DNA of 64,000 nt from an uncultured Clostridia bacterium (GCA_946407065.1 CAMJMQ010000006.1:1-64000); one strand, 5' to 3'. Counted from the stretch's first letter, positions 52,197-61,718 are shown. The notes: generated by a model from the sequence alone, not told the origin. Translations and numbers: made by a program.

Positions 52197-53456
52197 TTAT
52201 TTGTTGTTGTCGGTGATATCGTCGTCGATCAGCGTCAAAGCGGTCGGGATACCGTTCTCATACTCGATCCGATAGCAGGATGCCAGACCATCACCCTTCT
52301 TCCCATCAAATCCCATCGTCCAAAGATACGATCCGTTGGAATAGATGTCCCGAACGTGACGCTCCTCAGATCTGTCCCATTTCAGCTTGAACTTCTCATT
52401 GTCACTGGTGCGTACCGCGAAAATACTCTGTCCATCCTCCACATCCTTGACAGTAAAGAAGAACTTCTCATTACCCGGTACAGACGGAACATTGACCACA
52501 CGATTGGTACCGTCGGGAGAAACGATCACATAACCGTTGAGGTCATTGCCGAGATTATTGCCGCCGCGCCCGACGGTAAACACCAGACTGTCGCCCACCG
52601 TTCGCACATCATACGGCTCGACATAGCCGTTAAAGAGCGCTTTTCCGTTTTCGGTCAGGCGGTAGGTGTAGTCGAACCAATCTTTTCCCTCTTCCAATGC
52701 AAGCTCCAGCGTTCTTTTTCCAACAGTGTAGGTTATCTTCTTCGCAAAGGCAGGTGTATGTTTGTTCAACTGATCCAATGATTTATTATAGGCATCGGAT
52801 TCGGGTTCTTCGTTTCGCAACACATTGCGAATTGCGCCGATCTCTTCCTGATTCACATATTCATCGATGATTGTCACTTTGCGATCACCGGTAATACCGT
52901 CTAAGATAAACAATTCATTATGAAGACCCACATTTTTATCATCATAATGTACCTCCACCGCAATATCGTTTGCTCCGGCAGGGTAAAGATAAATATTGCC
53001 CACTTTAACTTCATAACGATAGAGCTTTTCGCTTTTTGTTTCGCCGTGCTTGACGCGATAGATCCAATCGCCCTTGGAGTAGTAGAAGCCGTAGTCATTC
53101 GCCGTTATGGAATACCGCGTGCTTTTCCATCGGTCAAAGACGCCTCCCTTGATCAAGCAAACCGCTCCTTCCTCGGGTGTATAACGGAAAACATCTCCAT
53201 CTCTTGTTTGATGAAAATAGTATCCTCCTGCGACAAACCCCTCCGCTGAAAAACCTCCGCCCCTCGATCCGAGACCGCCGCCGAACAGCACAGCGAACTG
53301 TACCACGATACCCGCGATCAAGATCACGCATGCGGCAAGCAAGGCGCGCTTCCACCTCCGCCCGCGGCGCACGCGCTTAATACGGCTGTCGATCTCCTGC
53401 AAATACTCATCCTTGACCTCGCCGATCACATCGAGCAAGAGTTCATTCCTCTTCAC
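52197..53456 (-). CDS. Probable membrane anti-sigma factor
   Basis: A 419-residue protein: a cytoplasmic N-terminal ~38 residues (LLDVIGEVKDEYLQEIDSRI), one membrane helix (about 39-59) and a large extracellular region of repeated beta strands (DGDVFRYTPEEG, NDYGFYYSKGDWIYRVKHGE) recalling a propeller. It overlaps the upstream ECF sigma gene by 4 nt (ATGA). The topology and coupling suggest it sequesters the sigma factor and senses an external signal; the name is by context, not by a recognised domain. Confidence 0.75.
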   Translation of the reverse strand: MKRNELLLDVIGEVKDEYLQEIDSRIKRVRRGRRWKRALLAACVILIAGIVVQFAVLFGGGLGSRGGGFSAEGFVAGGYYFHQTRDGDVFRYTPEEGAVCLIKGGVFDRWKSTRYSITANDYGFYYSKGDWIYRVKHGETKSEKLYRYEVKVGNIYLYPAGANDIAVEVHYDDKNVGLHNELFILDGITGDRKVTIIDEYVNQEEIGAIRNVLRNEEPESDAYNKSLDQLNKHTPAFAKKITYTVGKRTLELALEEGKDWFDYTYRLTENGKALFNGYVEPYDVRTVGDSLVFTVGRGGNNLGNDLNGYVIVSPDGTNRVVNVPSVPGNEKFFFTVKDVEDGQSIFAVRTSDNEKFKLKWDRSEERHVRDIYSNGSYLWTMGFDGKKGDGLASCYRIEYENGIPTALTLIDDDITDNNK

Positions 53457-54010
53457 AGCAAGCCCTCCTCATTCAGAAGGTCGCACAGGCTGTCACGGGT
53501 GCGCTTGAGGGTCATCTTGACCTTGCTCTGCGAGTAGCCGAGCTTTTTCGCGATCACGGCGACAGGGTGCAGATGCCAATACCGCATCAAAAAGATCATG
53601 CGCTGATCGCTCGAAAGGCTCGCCAAGAACACCTGCAGGATCCGTACGAGCTCCCTGCGCTCGGCTTCACTCTCAGCCGTCTGTGTATCGGCGACGACCT
53701 CTGACAGCTCGTCCAGCGCCAATGCCGTCTCACTGCCGTATCGCTTTTCGGCATGTAGATAGCGGTAGCGCTTGAGCGACAGATTGCGCGTGATCCTGCC
53801 CAGATAAGTGCGCAGGACAACGGGCTTTTGCGGCGGAATGGAGTTCCACGCGCCGATATAGGTATCGCTCACACTCTCCTCCGCGTCCTGCATAGAAGCG
53901 AGGATATTGAGCGCGATCGTATACAGATAGTGTTCGTATTTTTCTTTGCTGAGCGTGATCGCACGCTCGTCCCGCGCCCAGTACAGCGCGACGATTCTTT
54001 CATCCTCCAT
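53453..54010 (-). CDS. ECF-type RNA polymerase sigma factor
   Basis: A 185-residue sigma-70-family factor with region 2 (YEHYLYTIALNILASMQDAEE, DTYIGAWNSIPPQKP) and region 4 (LSSDQRMIFLMRYWHLHPVAVIAKKLGYSQSKVKMTLKR). Regions 1.1 and 3 are absent, as in ECF factors. It is first in a two-gene operon with its probable anti-sigma factor. Its regulon is unknown; such pairs usually control envelope stress and often themselves. Confidence 0.93.
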   Translation of the reverse strand: MEDERIVALYWARDERAITLSKEKYEHYLYTIALNILASMQDAEESVSDTYIGAWNSIPPQKPVVLRTYLGRITRNLSLKRYRYLHAEKRYGSETALALDELSEVVADTQTAESEAERRELVRILQVFLASLSSDQRMIFLMRYWHLHPVAVIAKKLGYSQSKVKMTLKRTRDSLCDLLNEEGLL

Positions 54011-54137
54011 GTTATCACCTCTATCTATATACTACCGTTATTCTGTATTTGGTCACATGATAACACAAATCGGTTGAAATATCTACAGAAACCTCCGTCA
54101 CTCGGTAATAGTTTCTCGGAAAATGCCCGATCATAAC

Positions 54138-54169
54138 AAAAAAGCTGCCGTACCGAAATACAACAGCTT
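54138..54169 (-). terminator. Terminator of the arg operon
   Basis: On the minus strand AAGCTGTTG...GGCAGCTT is followed by TTTTTG, 12 bp after the argF stop. Confidence 0.7.
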
Positions 54170-54181
54170 ATGTAGCAATGA

Positions 54182-55168
54182 TTAACCCAGCGTCGCGGCG
54201 ATGACCGCCTTGATGGTGTGCATGCGGTTCTCCGCCTCGTCAAAGACGATGGACTGCTCGCTCTCGAACACCTCGTCGGTGACCTCCATGCAGTCGATCC
54301 CGAACTTATCGTGGATCTGTTTGCCGATGGTGGTGTTCAGGTCATGGAACGCGGGCAGACAGTGCATAAAGCGGCACCCTTCCCCGGCGTTATCCATCAG
54401 TGCCTTGTTCACCTGATAGGGGCTGAGATCGCGGATGCGCTCCTCCCAGACTTCGTCGGGCTCACCCATACTGACCCATACATCGGTGTAGATCACGTCG
54501 GCGTTCTTCGTCGCTGTCATCGGATCCTCGATGAATGCAAGAGTAGCGCCCGTGTCCTTCGCGATCGCCTGACACTGTGCGACCAGCTCCGCGTTCGGGA
54601 AATATTTTTGCGGCGCGCAGGCGACAAAGCGCATCCCCATCTTCGCGCAGCCGACCATCAGGGAGTTGCCCATGTTATAGCGCGCGTCGCCCATATAGAC
54701 GAGCTTTTTGCCCTTGAGCGAGCCGAAATGCTCACGGATGGTGAGGAAGTCGGCGAGGATCTGGGTCGGGTGGAACTCGTTGGTCAGTCCGTTATAGACG
54801 GGAACGCCCGCGTGTTTCGCAAGCTCCTCAACGATCGCCTGACCGTAGCCGCGGTACTCGATCGCGTCATACATCCTGCCCAGCACGCGGGCAGTGTCGG
54901 CGATACTCTCCTTCTTGCCGATCTGCGAGCCCGAGGGATCGAGATAGGTCGGGTGCATACCGAGGTCAGCCGCCGCAACCTCAAACGCGCAGCGCGTGCG
55001 GGTCGAGGTCTTTTCAAAGATCAGCGCGATGCTTTTGCCCTCGCACAGGCGATGGGGCGTGCCCGCCTTCTTCTTCGCCTTCAACTCAGCGGCAAGATCG
55101 ATCAGCCCGCCGATCTCATCGGGGGTCAGGTCCAGTAATTTCAGGAAATGTTGGTTTTTCAGATTCAT
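54182..55168 (-). CDS. argF: Ornithine carbamoyltransferase
   Basis: Joins carbamoyl phosphate with ornithine to give citrulline. The 328-residue enzyme has the carbamoyl-phosphate site [24 protein letters not shown], the ornithine-site DVWVSMGE and the HCLPAFHD motif near residue 270, all diagnostic. GAGGTG precedes ATG 55168. It is the last gene of the operon, 148 bp behind argD across a perfect 25-bp foldback. Confidence 0.96.
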   Translation of the reverse strand: MNLKNQHFLKLLDLTPDEIGGLIDLAAELKAKKKAGTPHRLCEGKSIALIFEKTSTRTRCAFEVAAADLGMHPTYLDPSGSQIGKKESIADTARVLGRMYDAIEYRGYGQAIVEELAKHAGVPVYNGLTNEFHPTQILADFLTIREHFGSLKGKKLVYMGDARYNMGNSLMVGCAKMGMRFVACAPQKYFPNAELVAQCQAIAKDTGATLAFIEDPMTATKNADVIYTDVWVSMGEPDEVWEERIRDLSPYQVNKALMDNAGEGCRFMHCLPAFHDLNTTIGKQIHDKFGIDCMEVTDEVFESEQSIVFDEAENRMHTIKAVIAATLG

Positions 55169-55187
55169 ATTGACACCTCGGTATATT

Positions 55188-55311
55188 TGTAGGGCGGGGG
55201 CTTGCTCCCGCCGATACGCTTCTGTTATTTAAATTATCCCTGCAAAGCAGATGAAACTTTGCTTCGCAATCATCCCTGCGGGATGCGGCGGGAGCAAGCC
55301 CCCGCCCTACA
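55188..55311. repeat. TGTAGGG-family foldback in the argD-argF gap
   Basis: Perfect 25-nt inverted arms at 55188-55212 and 55287-55311 (TGTAGGGCGGGGGC...CCCGCC). The arms are the same sequence as those at 58873/58982. The centre is AT-rich with a GCAAAGCAGATGAAACTTTGC hairpin. Confidence 0.9.
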
Positions 55312-55316
55312 GTTCA

Positions 55317-56471
55317 TTATTGTAACGCCTCTATGATCACATCCACCGCTTTGGCGAGCTGTTCCGTCGGGATGTTCAGCGGCGGTAATAATCTCAGTTT
55401 TTCTTTGGCGGACAGGCACAGAACGCCGTTTGCCATACAAGCGGCGATCACCTCGGACACGGGCTTCTTTGTTGCGATACCGATCATCAAGCCCATGCCG
55501 CTCACAGCAAAGCCCGCTGCTTCGATCCTCTCTTTGACATACTGTCCCTTTGCGGCAACGTCAGCGAGGAACGCGTCATCCATGCGGTTCATCACCGAGA
55601 TCGCGGCGGCGGCGCAAACAGGGTTGCCGCCGAAGGTGGAGCCGTGGTCGCCGTAGCCGAGCACCTCGCTGACCTTCTCACTCATCAAAGTCGCGCCCAT
55701 CGGCAGACCTGCCGCCAGTCCCTTTGCGGTCGATACCACATCGGGCTGTACGCCGAAATTCATATACGAATAGAGCTTGCCCGTTCTGCCGTTGCCGGTC
55801 TGTACCTCATCGACCATAAAGACGATGTCGTTCTCCTTGCAGATCTTCTCGACCGCCTTGATATAGGCTTCATCGAGCGAATTCACGCCGCCCTCGCCCT
55901 GTACGGTCTCGATCAGGATACCGGCGACCTTGTTCTCTTTGACGAGCTTCTCCAGGCTCTCACTATCATTCGGCTCAGCATAGAGGAAGCCCTCGGTCAG
56001 CGGCAAAAAATCATGGTGGAAGTTGTCCTGACCCGTCGCCGCAAGGGTGGTCAGGGTTCTGCCGTGAAAGCTCTTGTTCAAGGTGATGATGTTGACATAC
56101 TCCGCGCCCTTATGCTCGGCGGCATATTTGCGCGCGACCTTGACCGCGCACTCGTTCGCCTCGGCGCCGGAGTTGCTGAAAAACACCTTGCTCATCCCGG
56201 TACGGGTGCAGAGGATCTCTGCCAGCTCCGCACAGGGAGCGGTGTAGTACAGGTTGGAAGTGTGCTGTAAAAGCTTCGCCTGATTCGCGACAGCGTCCGC
56301 CCACACAGGGTCGGAGTAGCCGAAGGCGTTGACGCCGATGCCCGACGTCATGTCGATATACTCCTTGCCGTTGTCGTCCCAGCAAAGACAACCCTTGCCC
56401 TTGACGATCGCAAGATTGAAGCGTTTATAGGTATGCGCGATATAGCGCTCATCGGTTTGTTTGATACTCAT
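55317..56471 (-). CDS. argD: Acetylornithine aminotransferase
   Basis: Converts N-acetylglutamate semialdehyde to N-acetylornithine with PLP. The 384-residue class III transaminase has FSNSGAEANECAVKVARKYA, SFHGRTL, the MVDEVQTGNGRTG region and STAKGLAAGLPMGA carrying the PLP lysine. AAGGAG precedes ATG 56471. It lies in the arg operon after argB. Confidence 0.96.
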   Translation of the reverse strand: MSIKQTDERYIAHTYKRFNLAIVKGKGCLCWDDNGKEYIDMTSGIGVNAFGYSDPVWADAVANQAKLLQHTSNLYYTAPCAELAEILCTRTGMSKVFFSNSGAEANECAVKVARKYAAEHKGAEYVNIITLNKSFHGRTLTTLAATGQDNFHHDFLPLTEGFLYAEPNDSESLEKLVKENKVAGILIETVQGEGGVNSLDEAYIKAVEKICKENDIVFMVDEVQTGNGRTGKLYSYMNFGVQPDVVSTAKGLAAGLPMGATLMSEKVSEVLGYGDHGSTFGGNPVCAAAAISVMNRMDDAFLADVAAKGQYVKERIEAAGFAVSGMGLMIGIATKKPVSEVIAACMANGVLCLSAKEKLRLLPPLNIPTEQLAKAVDVIIEALQ

Positions 56472-56475
56472 AATT

Positions 56476-56592
56476 ACTCCTTAGTGGTCAGTGTTTAGTG
56501 TTTAGTGTTCAGTGGTCAGTCAGCTCACATATAAACAGTTGTGGACAGCGTCAGCCAAAAGCTGATCACTGATCACTGACAACTGATCACTG
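56476..56592. repeat. Period-7 foldback in the argB-argD gap
   Basis: AGTGGTCAGTGTTTAGTGTT... (56476-56520) is answered by CTGATCACTGATCACTGACA... (56562-56592). The argB stop codon (56587-56589) lies inside the second arm. Confidence 0.78.
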
Positions 56593-57459
56593 TTTCTCGT
56601 CTCCGAGCACCATTGTGCCGGCGCCCTCATCGGTCATCAGCTCCATCAGGATGGAATGCGGCACTCTGCCGTCCATGATGATGACCTTCTGCACGCCCTT
56701 ATAGATCGCCTCGATACAGCAGCCGACCTTGGGGATCATGCCGCCCGAGATCACGCCGTCGCGATAGAGGGTCTGCGCCTCACTGACCGTGATCTGCGGG
56801 ATCAGGCTCGAGGGATCATCCTTATCCTTTAAGATGCCCGCGATATCGGTCATCATGATCAGTCTTTCTGCCTCAATTGCGCCCGCGATATATGCCGCGG
56901 CGGTATCGCCGTTGATGTTATAGGCGTTGCCGTCCTTATCGCATCCGATGGTGGACACGACGGGGATATAACCCTTTTCGAGCAGATCCATGATCGGCTC
57001 GGGACGGATGTTGGTGACGTTGCCGACAAAGCCGAGGCGGGGATCCTTCTGCTCCGCTTCGATCAGTCTGCCGTCCATGCCGGAGATACCCATCGCCTTG
57101 CCGCCCTTACTCTCGATCAGGTTGACAAGCGTCTTGTTGACCTTGCCCGACAGCACCATCTGGACGATGTCGATGGTCTCCTGATCGGTCACGCGTAAGC
57201 CGTCTACGAACTCGGGCTTCTTGCCCACGCGCTCCATCACCTCATTGATAGCAGGGCCGCCGCCGTGCACCAGCACGACCTTGACGCCGATCAGCCATAA
57301 GAGGACGATATCCTGCATGACCTGCTGTTTTAATTCCTCGTTGATCATCGCGTTGCCGCCGTATTTGACAACGACGATCTTTCCGTTGTATTTTTTGATG
57401 TACGGCAGTGCGGCGGTCAGTACCTCCGCCCTATCCGCATTTGAAATCTCGTTGTTCAT
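56587..57459 (-). CDS. argB: Acetylglutamate kinase
   Basis: Phosphorylates N-acetylglutamate; often the feedback-controlled step. The 290-residue amino-acid kinase has VVKYGGNAMI, VLVHGGGPAI and the C-terminal GGMIPKVGCCIEAI. It lacks the N-terminal kinked helix that typifies some arginine-sensitive forms, as far as I can judge. GAGGTAACC precedes ATG 57459. The stop codon falls in the adjoining repeat. Confidence 0.96.
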   Translation of the reverse strand: MNNEISNADRAEVLTAALPYIKKYNGKIVVVKYGGNAMINEELKQQVMQDIVLLWLIGVKVVLVHGGGPAINEVMERVGKKPEFVDGLRVTDQETIDIVQMVLSGKVNKTLVNLIESKGGKAMGISGMDGRLIEAEQKDPRLGFVGNVTNIRPEPIMDLLEKGYIPVVSTIGCDKDGNAYNINGDTAAAYIAGAIEAERLIMMTDIAGILKDKDDPSSLIPQITVSEAQTLYRDGVISGGMIPKVGCCIEAIYKGVQKVIIMDGRVPHSILMELMTDEGAGTMVLGDEKQ

Positions 57460-57489
57460 GGTTACCTCAATAACAATTTATATGTGAGC

Positions 57490-57604
57490 TGTAGGGTACG
57501 GCGCTTGTCGACGTACCGCTGAAGCCGCTATCAATCCTATCTCACGCTTCTACTGTTAATAAAGCCCGTCATTCTACGGTACGTCATAAATGCCGTACCC
57601 TACA
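57490..57604. repeat. TGTAGGG-family foldback in the argJ-argB gap
   Basis: TGTAGGGTACGGCGCTTGTC... (57490-57518) and ...GCCGTACCCTACA (57577-57604) are imperfect inverted copies; the most diverged member of the family here. Confidence 0.7.
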
Positions 57605-57626
57605 ATAAGCGTTTCTGCCAAGCCTT

Positions 57627-58844
57627 TTACGTCCTATAATCTCCGTTGATCTTGACATAATCATAGGTCAAATCACAACCCCACGCGGTCGAATCATAGT
57701 CACCGTCGTTGAGAGCGACGATGATCTCGATCTCCTTCTCGAGCAGGATCTCCTTTGCCTTTTCCTCACTGAACGCGATACCCGCGCCGTTTTTGCAAAC
57801 GTCGATCGTGCCTTTATTGCTCTTAAACGATACGTCGATCTTGTTGACGTCCACGTCCGCGCCGGAGTAGCCGATCGCGCACAGCACGCGGCCCCAGTTG
57901 GCGTCCGCGCCGAACATTGCCGCTTTGAGTAAGCTCGAGCAGATGACCGATTTGGCGACCGTCTTGGCGACAGAAAGGGTCTTTGCACCGCTGACCTGAC
58001 ATTCGAGCAGCTTGGTCGCGCCCTCGCCGTCACCGGCGATCATGCGGCACAGCCCCACGGTGACCGTGTTGAGCGCCTGCATAAAGGCAGTGAAATCCTC
58101 GCCCTCAGAAGTGATCTCGGCATTGCCCGCCAGACCGTTCGCGAGCACCACGACCATGTCGTTGGTGGAGGTGTCGCCGTCGATAGAGATCATGTTGAAT
58201 GTATTTTGGATGTCACCCGACAGCGCCTTTTGGAGCAGGTCGGGGGCGATCGCGCAGTCGGTGGTGATGAACACCAGCATGGTCGCCATGTTCGGGTGGA
58301 TCATACCGCTGCCCTTGGCGATGCCGCCGATACGGCAGGTCTTGCCGCCTAAGGTGAACTCCACCGCGACCTCTTTGGGCACGGTGTCGGTGGTCATGAT
58401 GCCCAGCGCCGCGTCACGGCTGCCGTTTTCGGAGAGCTTGCCGACCAGGTCGTCCATCCCGTTTCGGATGGGATCGAGGCTCAGCGGCTGACCGATGACG
58501 CCTGTGGAAGCTACCACCACATCATTTGCCGCGATCCCGGTTTTCTCTGCCACCAGAGCAGCCATACCCTCGGCGATCTCGATACCGTCTGCGTTACAGG
58601 TATTGGCGTTGCCGGAGTTGCAGATGATCGCCCGCGCCTTGCCGTCGGCGATATGCGCCTTAGTAACGGTCAGGGGAGCGCCCTTGACGAGGTTGGTCGT
58701 ATAAACTGCCGCCGCCGAGGCAGGGGTACTGCTGACGATCAGCGACAGATCGTTTTTCGATGTATTCCTGCGGATACCGCAGTGGATGCCCGAGGCGGAA
58801 AAGCCCTGAACCGCGGTCACACCGCCTTCAATCAGTTTCATCAT
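57627..58844 (-). CDS. argJ: Bifunctional glutamate N-acetyltransferase / ornithine acetyltransferase
   Basis: Recycles the acetyl group from acetylornithine to glutamate (and may also use acetyl-CoA). The 405-residue precursor cleaves itself before the Thr in the HPNMATMLVFITTD segment, giving two chains. Other family motifs are present: GVTAVQGFSASGIHCGI, ANDVVVASTGVIGQPL, MISIDGDTSTNDM. AGGAAGGAACC precedes tandem ATG codons at 58844. Its presence explains why no argA or argE is needed in this operon. Confidence 0.95.
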   Translation of the reverse strand: MMKLIEGGVTAVQGFSASGIHCGIRRNTSKNDLSLIVSSTPASAAAVYTTNLVKGAPLTVTKAHIADGKARAIICNSGNANTCNADGIEIAEGMAALVAEKTGIAANDVVVASTGVIGQPLSLDPIRNGMDDLVGKLSENGSRDAALGIMTTDTVPKEVAVEFTLGGKTCRIGGIAKGSGMIHPNMATMLVFITTDCAIAPDLLQKALSGDIQNTFNMISIDGDTSTNDMVVVLANGLAGNAEITSEGEDFTAFMQALNTVTVGLCRMIAGDGEGATKLLECQVSGAKTLSVAKTVAKSVICSSLLKAAMFGADANWGRVLCAIGYSGADVDVNKIDVSFKSNKGTIDVCKNGAGIAFSEEKAKEILLEKEIEIIVALNDGDYDSTAWGCDLTYDYVKINGDYRT

Positions 58845-58872
58845 ATGGTTCCTTCCTAACTATGTTTAGGTA

Positions 58873-59006
58873 GTAGGGCGGGGGCTTGCTCCCGCCGAAT
58901 GGTTTCCGTTCCGTCCGATTTATCGCGAAGCAAATATCACTCTTCCGTATCGGAAACGCTGTTTAACCTAACGCCCTGCTACGGCGGGAGCAAGCCCCCG
59001 CCCTAC
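58873..59006. repeat. TGTAGGG-family foldback in the argC-argJ gap
   Basis: Perfect 25-nt inverted arms at 58873-58897 and 58982-59006, identical in sequence to the 55188 element. The ~84-nt centre differs from that element. Confidence 0.9.
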
Positions 59007-59008
59007 GA

Positions 59009-59935
59009 TTATATAACCAAGCCCTCTGCTTCATCGAGCCCCAGACGGATGTTCATATTCTGGATCGCGGCGCCGGAAGCGCCCTTGCCGAGGTTATCAA
59101 AGCGGGAGATCAGGGTGATACGGTCATCGTTGCCGTAAGCCGCGACCACCATGTCATCACGGCCGCTGAACGCCGAGGCGCTGATCAAGCCGCCCTCAGT
59201 GCTGTCATCATAACGGATCAAGCCGCTCTTGTAATAGTCCTTGTAGGCTGTCTTGATGTCATCAAGCGTAAAAACCTTACACCCAAGATCGCGCGTAAGG
59301 GTCACGCTGACCTCCATGCCGCTGTAATAATCCGCGACGATGGGGCTGAATACCGGCTCCTTGTCGAGCCCGCAGAGCTGCTTCATCTCGGGCAGGTGCT
59401 TATGTGCCTGACCAAGCGCGTAGATACGCGGCGCGTCAAACAGCGGGTCACGATCCTCTGCCTCATATTCCGCGATCATCTTCTTACCGCCGCCGGAATA
59501 CCCCGTCAGCGAAAAGCACGAGAGAACGCGTTCTCTTTTTATGATCCCTAACTCAACGAGAGGGCGGATCAGAGCGATAAAACCACTCGCGTGACAGCCG
59601 GGGTTGGCGATTCGGGTGGAAGTTTTGATCTGTTCACGCAGACCCGTCAGCTCGGGCATGCCGTACGTCCATCCCTCCGCCGTGCGGTGGGCGGTAGAGG
59701 TGTCGATCACGACCGTGTCGGGGTTATCGATCAGCGATACCGCCTCCCTCGCCGCCTGATCGGGCAGACAGAGGAAGCTGATATCACTTTGGTTGAGCAT
59801 TTCACGGCGTGCGGCGGTATCCTTGCGGAGCTCGTCGGGCAGGATCATCAGCTCGAGATCCCTGCGCTGAGATAAGCGCTCACGGATCCGGAGCCCCGTA
59901 GTACCGGCGCTGCCGTCGATGAATATTTTGTGCAT
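59009..59935 (-). CDS. argC: N-acetyl-gamma-glutamyl-phosphate reductase (short type)
   Basis: Reduces N-acetylglutamyl phosphate. The 308 residues, with IFIDGSAGTTGLRIRERL at the NADP site and IANPGCHASGFIALIRPL carrying the catalytic Cys, mark the shorter class of AGPR (~310 residues instead of ~345). GGAAGG precedes ATG 59935. It sits between argH and argJ. Confidence 0.94.
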   Translation of the reverse strand: MHKIFIDGSAGTTGLRIRERLSQRRDLELMILPDELRKDTAARREMLNQSDISFLCLPDQAAREAVSLIDNPDTVVIDTSTAHRTAEGWTYGMPELTGLREQIKTSTRIANPGCHASGFIALIRPLVELGIIKRERVLSCFSLTGYSGGGKKMIAEYEAEDRDPLFDAPRIYALGQAHKHLPEMKQLCGLDKEPVFSPIVADYYSGMEVSVTLTRDLGCKVFTLDDIKTAYKDYYKSGLIRYDDSTEGGLISASAFSGRDDMVVAAYGNDDRITLISRFDNLGKGASGAAIQNMNIRLGLDEAEGLVI

Positions 59936-59988
59936 TGTTTATTTTTCCTTCCAAAACCACATTAAAGGCGAAGCAAAACACACCTCTC

Positions 59989-60099
59989 CGTAGGGACGAC
60001 CAGCGGTCGTCCGCAGACGGACGGGCATTGCGGACACCTGAAACCTCAGATAGGAATACAAGGTTGCTGCCGGCGGACGAGCAATGCTCGTCCCTACGA
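59989..60099. repeat. TGTAGGG-family foldback in the argH-argC gap
   Basis: CGTAGGGACGACCAGCGGTC... (59989-60014) is answered by ...GAGCAATGCTCGTCCCTACG (60074-60099). The arms are imperfect copies that share the GGGACGAGC...GCTCGTCCC form of 1761 and 27202. Confidence 0.8.
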
Positions 60100-60147
60100 T
60101 AGCATTTGCGATCCTATCAAAAGCAATCGGCTATCCAAAGGGAGCCT

Positions 60148-61518
60148 TTACAATTTCTCTCTCACAAATCTGATCTGCTGCTCGATCGACTGCACCGAGG
60201 TGCCGCCGACGGAATTGCGCTTATTGACGCAGGTGAACAGATCGATATCGTCATACAGATCCTGCTCGAACAGGTCTGAGTATTCCTTGTATTTTTCAAG
60301 GGGCAGGGTCTCGAGCACCTCGCCGTTCTCGATGCAATAGGCGACGATGGAGCCGGAGATCTTGTAAGCCGAGCGGAAGGGCATTCCCTTCTTTGTCAGG
60401 TAATCGGCGAGGTCGGTCGCGTTGATAAAACCGCGCTGTGCCGCCTTCTTCATATTCTCGGTCTTGACGTTCATGGTCGAGATCATGCCGATAAAGATCT
60501 TCACGGACATGGATGCGGTATCGACCGCGTCGAACACGCCCTCCTTATCCTCCTGCATATCCTTGTTGTAGGCGAGGGGCAGCCCCTTGAGCACCGTCAA
60601 AGCGCCCATCAGGTCGCCGTAGACACGACCTGTCTTGCCGCGTACCAGTTCCGCCATATCGGAGTTCTTCTTCTGCGGCATGATGGACGAACCGGTGGTG
60701 TAAGCGTCAGAGAGCTCCACAAAGCCGAATTCCCAACTCGACCAGAGGATGATCTCCTCACTCAGGCGCGAGAGGTGCATCATCAAAATCGCGATATCCG
60801 ACAACAGCTCGATGACAAAGTCACGGTCGGACACGCCGTCGAGCGAGTTCATCGCGATGCCCTCAAAGCCGAGCTGTTCCGCCTCAAAATAACGGTCGGT
60901 GTCATAGGTGGTACCCGCCAGCGCACAGCAGCCGATCGGCGAGATATTCATCCTGCGCTTGCAGTCGTTCATGCGGTCGACGTCACGCAGGAGCATCATC
61001 GCGTAAGCGAGCAGATGATGGCCGAACATGATGGGCTGTGCTCTTTGCAGATGGGTGTAGCCGGGCATGATCGCCTCCTTGTACACCTCCGCCTTATCGG
61101 CGAGGGCGGCGATCAGGTGCTTTGTATCGGCACACAGCTCATCCACGCGGTTCATCAGATACATGCGCAGGTCGAGCGCGACCTGATCGTTTCTGGAGCG
61201 CGCGGTATGAAGCTTCTTGCCTACATCGCCGACACGCTTGGTCAGCTCTTCCTCGACGAACATGTGGATATCCTCGGCATCCATATCGATCTTGAGCTTC
61301 CCCGCATCGATGTCCTCGAGGATCTTCAGCAGCTCATCACAGAGGGTATCTGCCTCCTTGCGCTCGATGATGCCTTGCTTGGCGAGCATCTGCGCGTGCG
61401 CGATGGAGCCCGTGATGTCCTCTTTGAACATCCGTGAGTCGAAGCCGATGGAGCTGTTGAATTCGTCAGCCAGTTTACTGGTATCTCCGGCGGTACGTCC
61501 CGCCCACATTTTAGCCAT
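60148..61518 (-). CDS. argH: Argininosuccinate lyase
   Basis: Splits argininosuccinate to arginine and fumarate. The 456-residue enzyme has the fumarase/aspartase-superfamily signature TGSSIMPQKKNSD near residue 275, plus SRNDQVALDLRMYL and TPGYTHLQRAQP-type regions. All are typical of the family, and length is normal. GGATG lies upstream of ATG 61518. It follows argG by ~200 bp. Confidence 0.96.
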   Translation of the reverse strand: MAKMWAGRTAGDTSKLADEFNSSIGFDSRMFKEDITGSIAHAQMLAKQGIIERKEADTLCDELLKILEDIDAGKLKIDMDAEDIHMFVEEELTKRVGDVGKKLHTARSRNDQVALDLRMYLMNRVDELCADTKHLIAALADKAEVYKEAIMPGYTHLQRAQPIMFGHHLLAYAMMLLRDVDRMNDCKRRMNISPIGCCALAGTTYDTDRYFEAEQLGFEGIAMNSLDGVSDRDFVIELLSDIAILMMHLSRLSEEIILWSSWEFGFVELSDAYTTGSSIMPQKKNSDMAELVRGKTGRVYGDLMGALTVLKGLPLAYNKDMQEDKEGVFDAVDTASMSVKIFIGMISTMNVKTENMKKAAQRGFINATDLADYLTKKGMPFRSAYKISGSIVAYCIENGEVLETLPLEKYKEYSDLFEQDLYDDIDLFTCVNKRNSVGGTSVQSIEQQIRFVREKL

Positions 61519-61589
61519 ATTATTTCATCCTTTATATACGCCGTGAGGGTCGGGGGTATCGATAGACTTCCCCGACCCATAAACGTTAA

Positions 61590-61710
61590 TCTGTGAATTG
61601 AAAATTGAAAATGGAAAGTTGAAAATGAATGTTACTCGCTTTGCTCGAACAATTCTATCCGATTCATGCCAAAACAATGATCCATTTTCCGTTATCCATT
61701 TTGCACTGAC
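61590..61710. repeat. Period-7-like foldback in the argG-argH gap
   Basis: AATTGAAAATTGAAAATGGA... (61597-61632) is loosely answered by CCATTTTCCGTTATCCATTT (near 61682-61702). A TTACTCGCTTTGCTCGAA segment lies inside. Confidence 0.6.
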
Positions 61711-61718
61711 GAAAAGAA

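Noticed and set aside
54218-55138. Plus-strand open frame opposite argF
   Set aside because: Antisense to a clear enzyme gene and without its own start signals.
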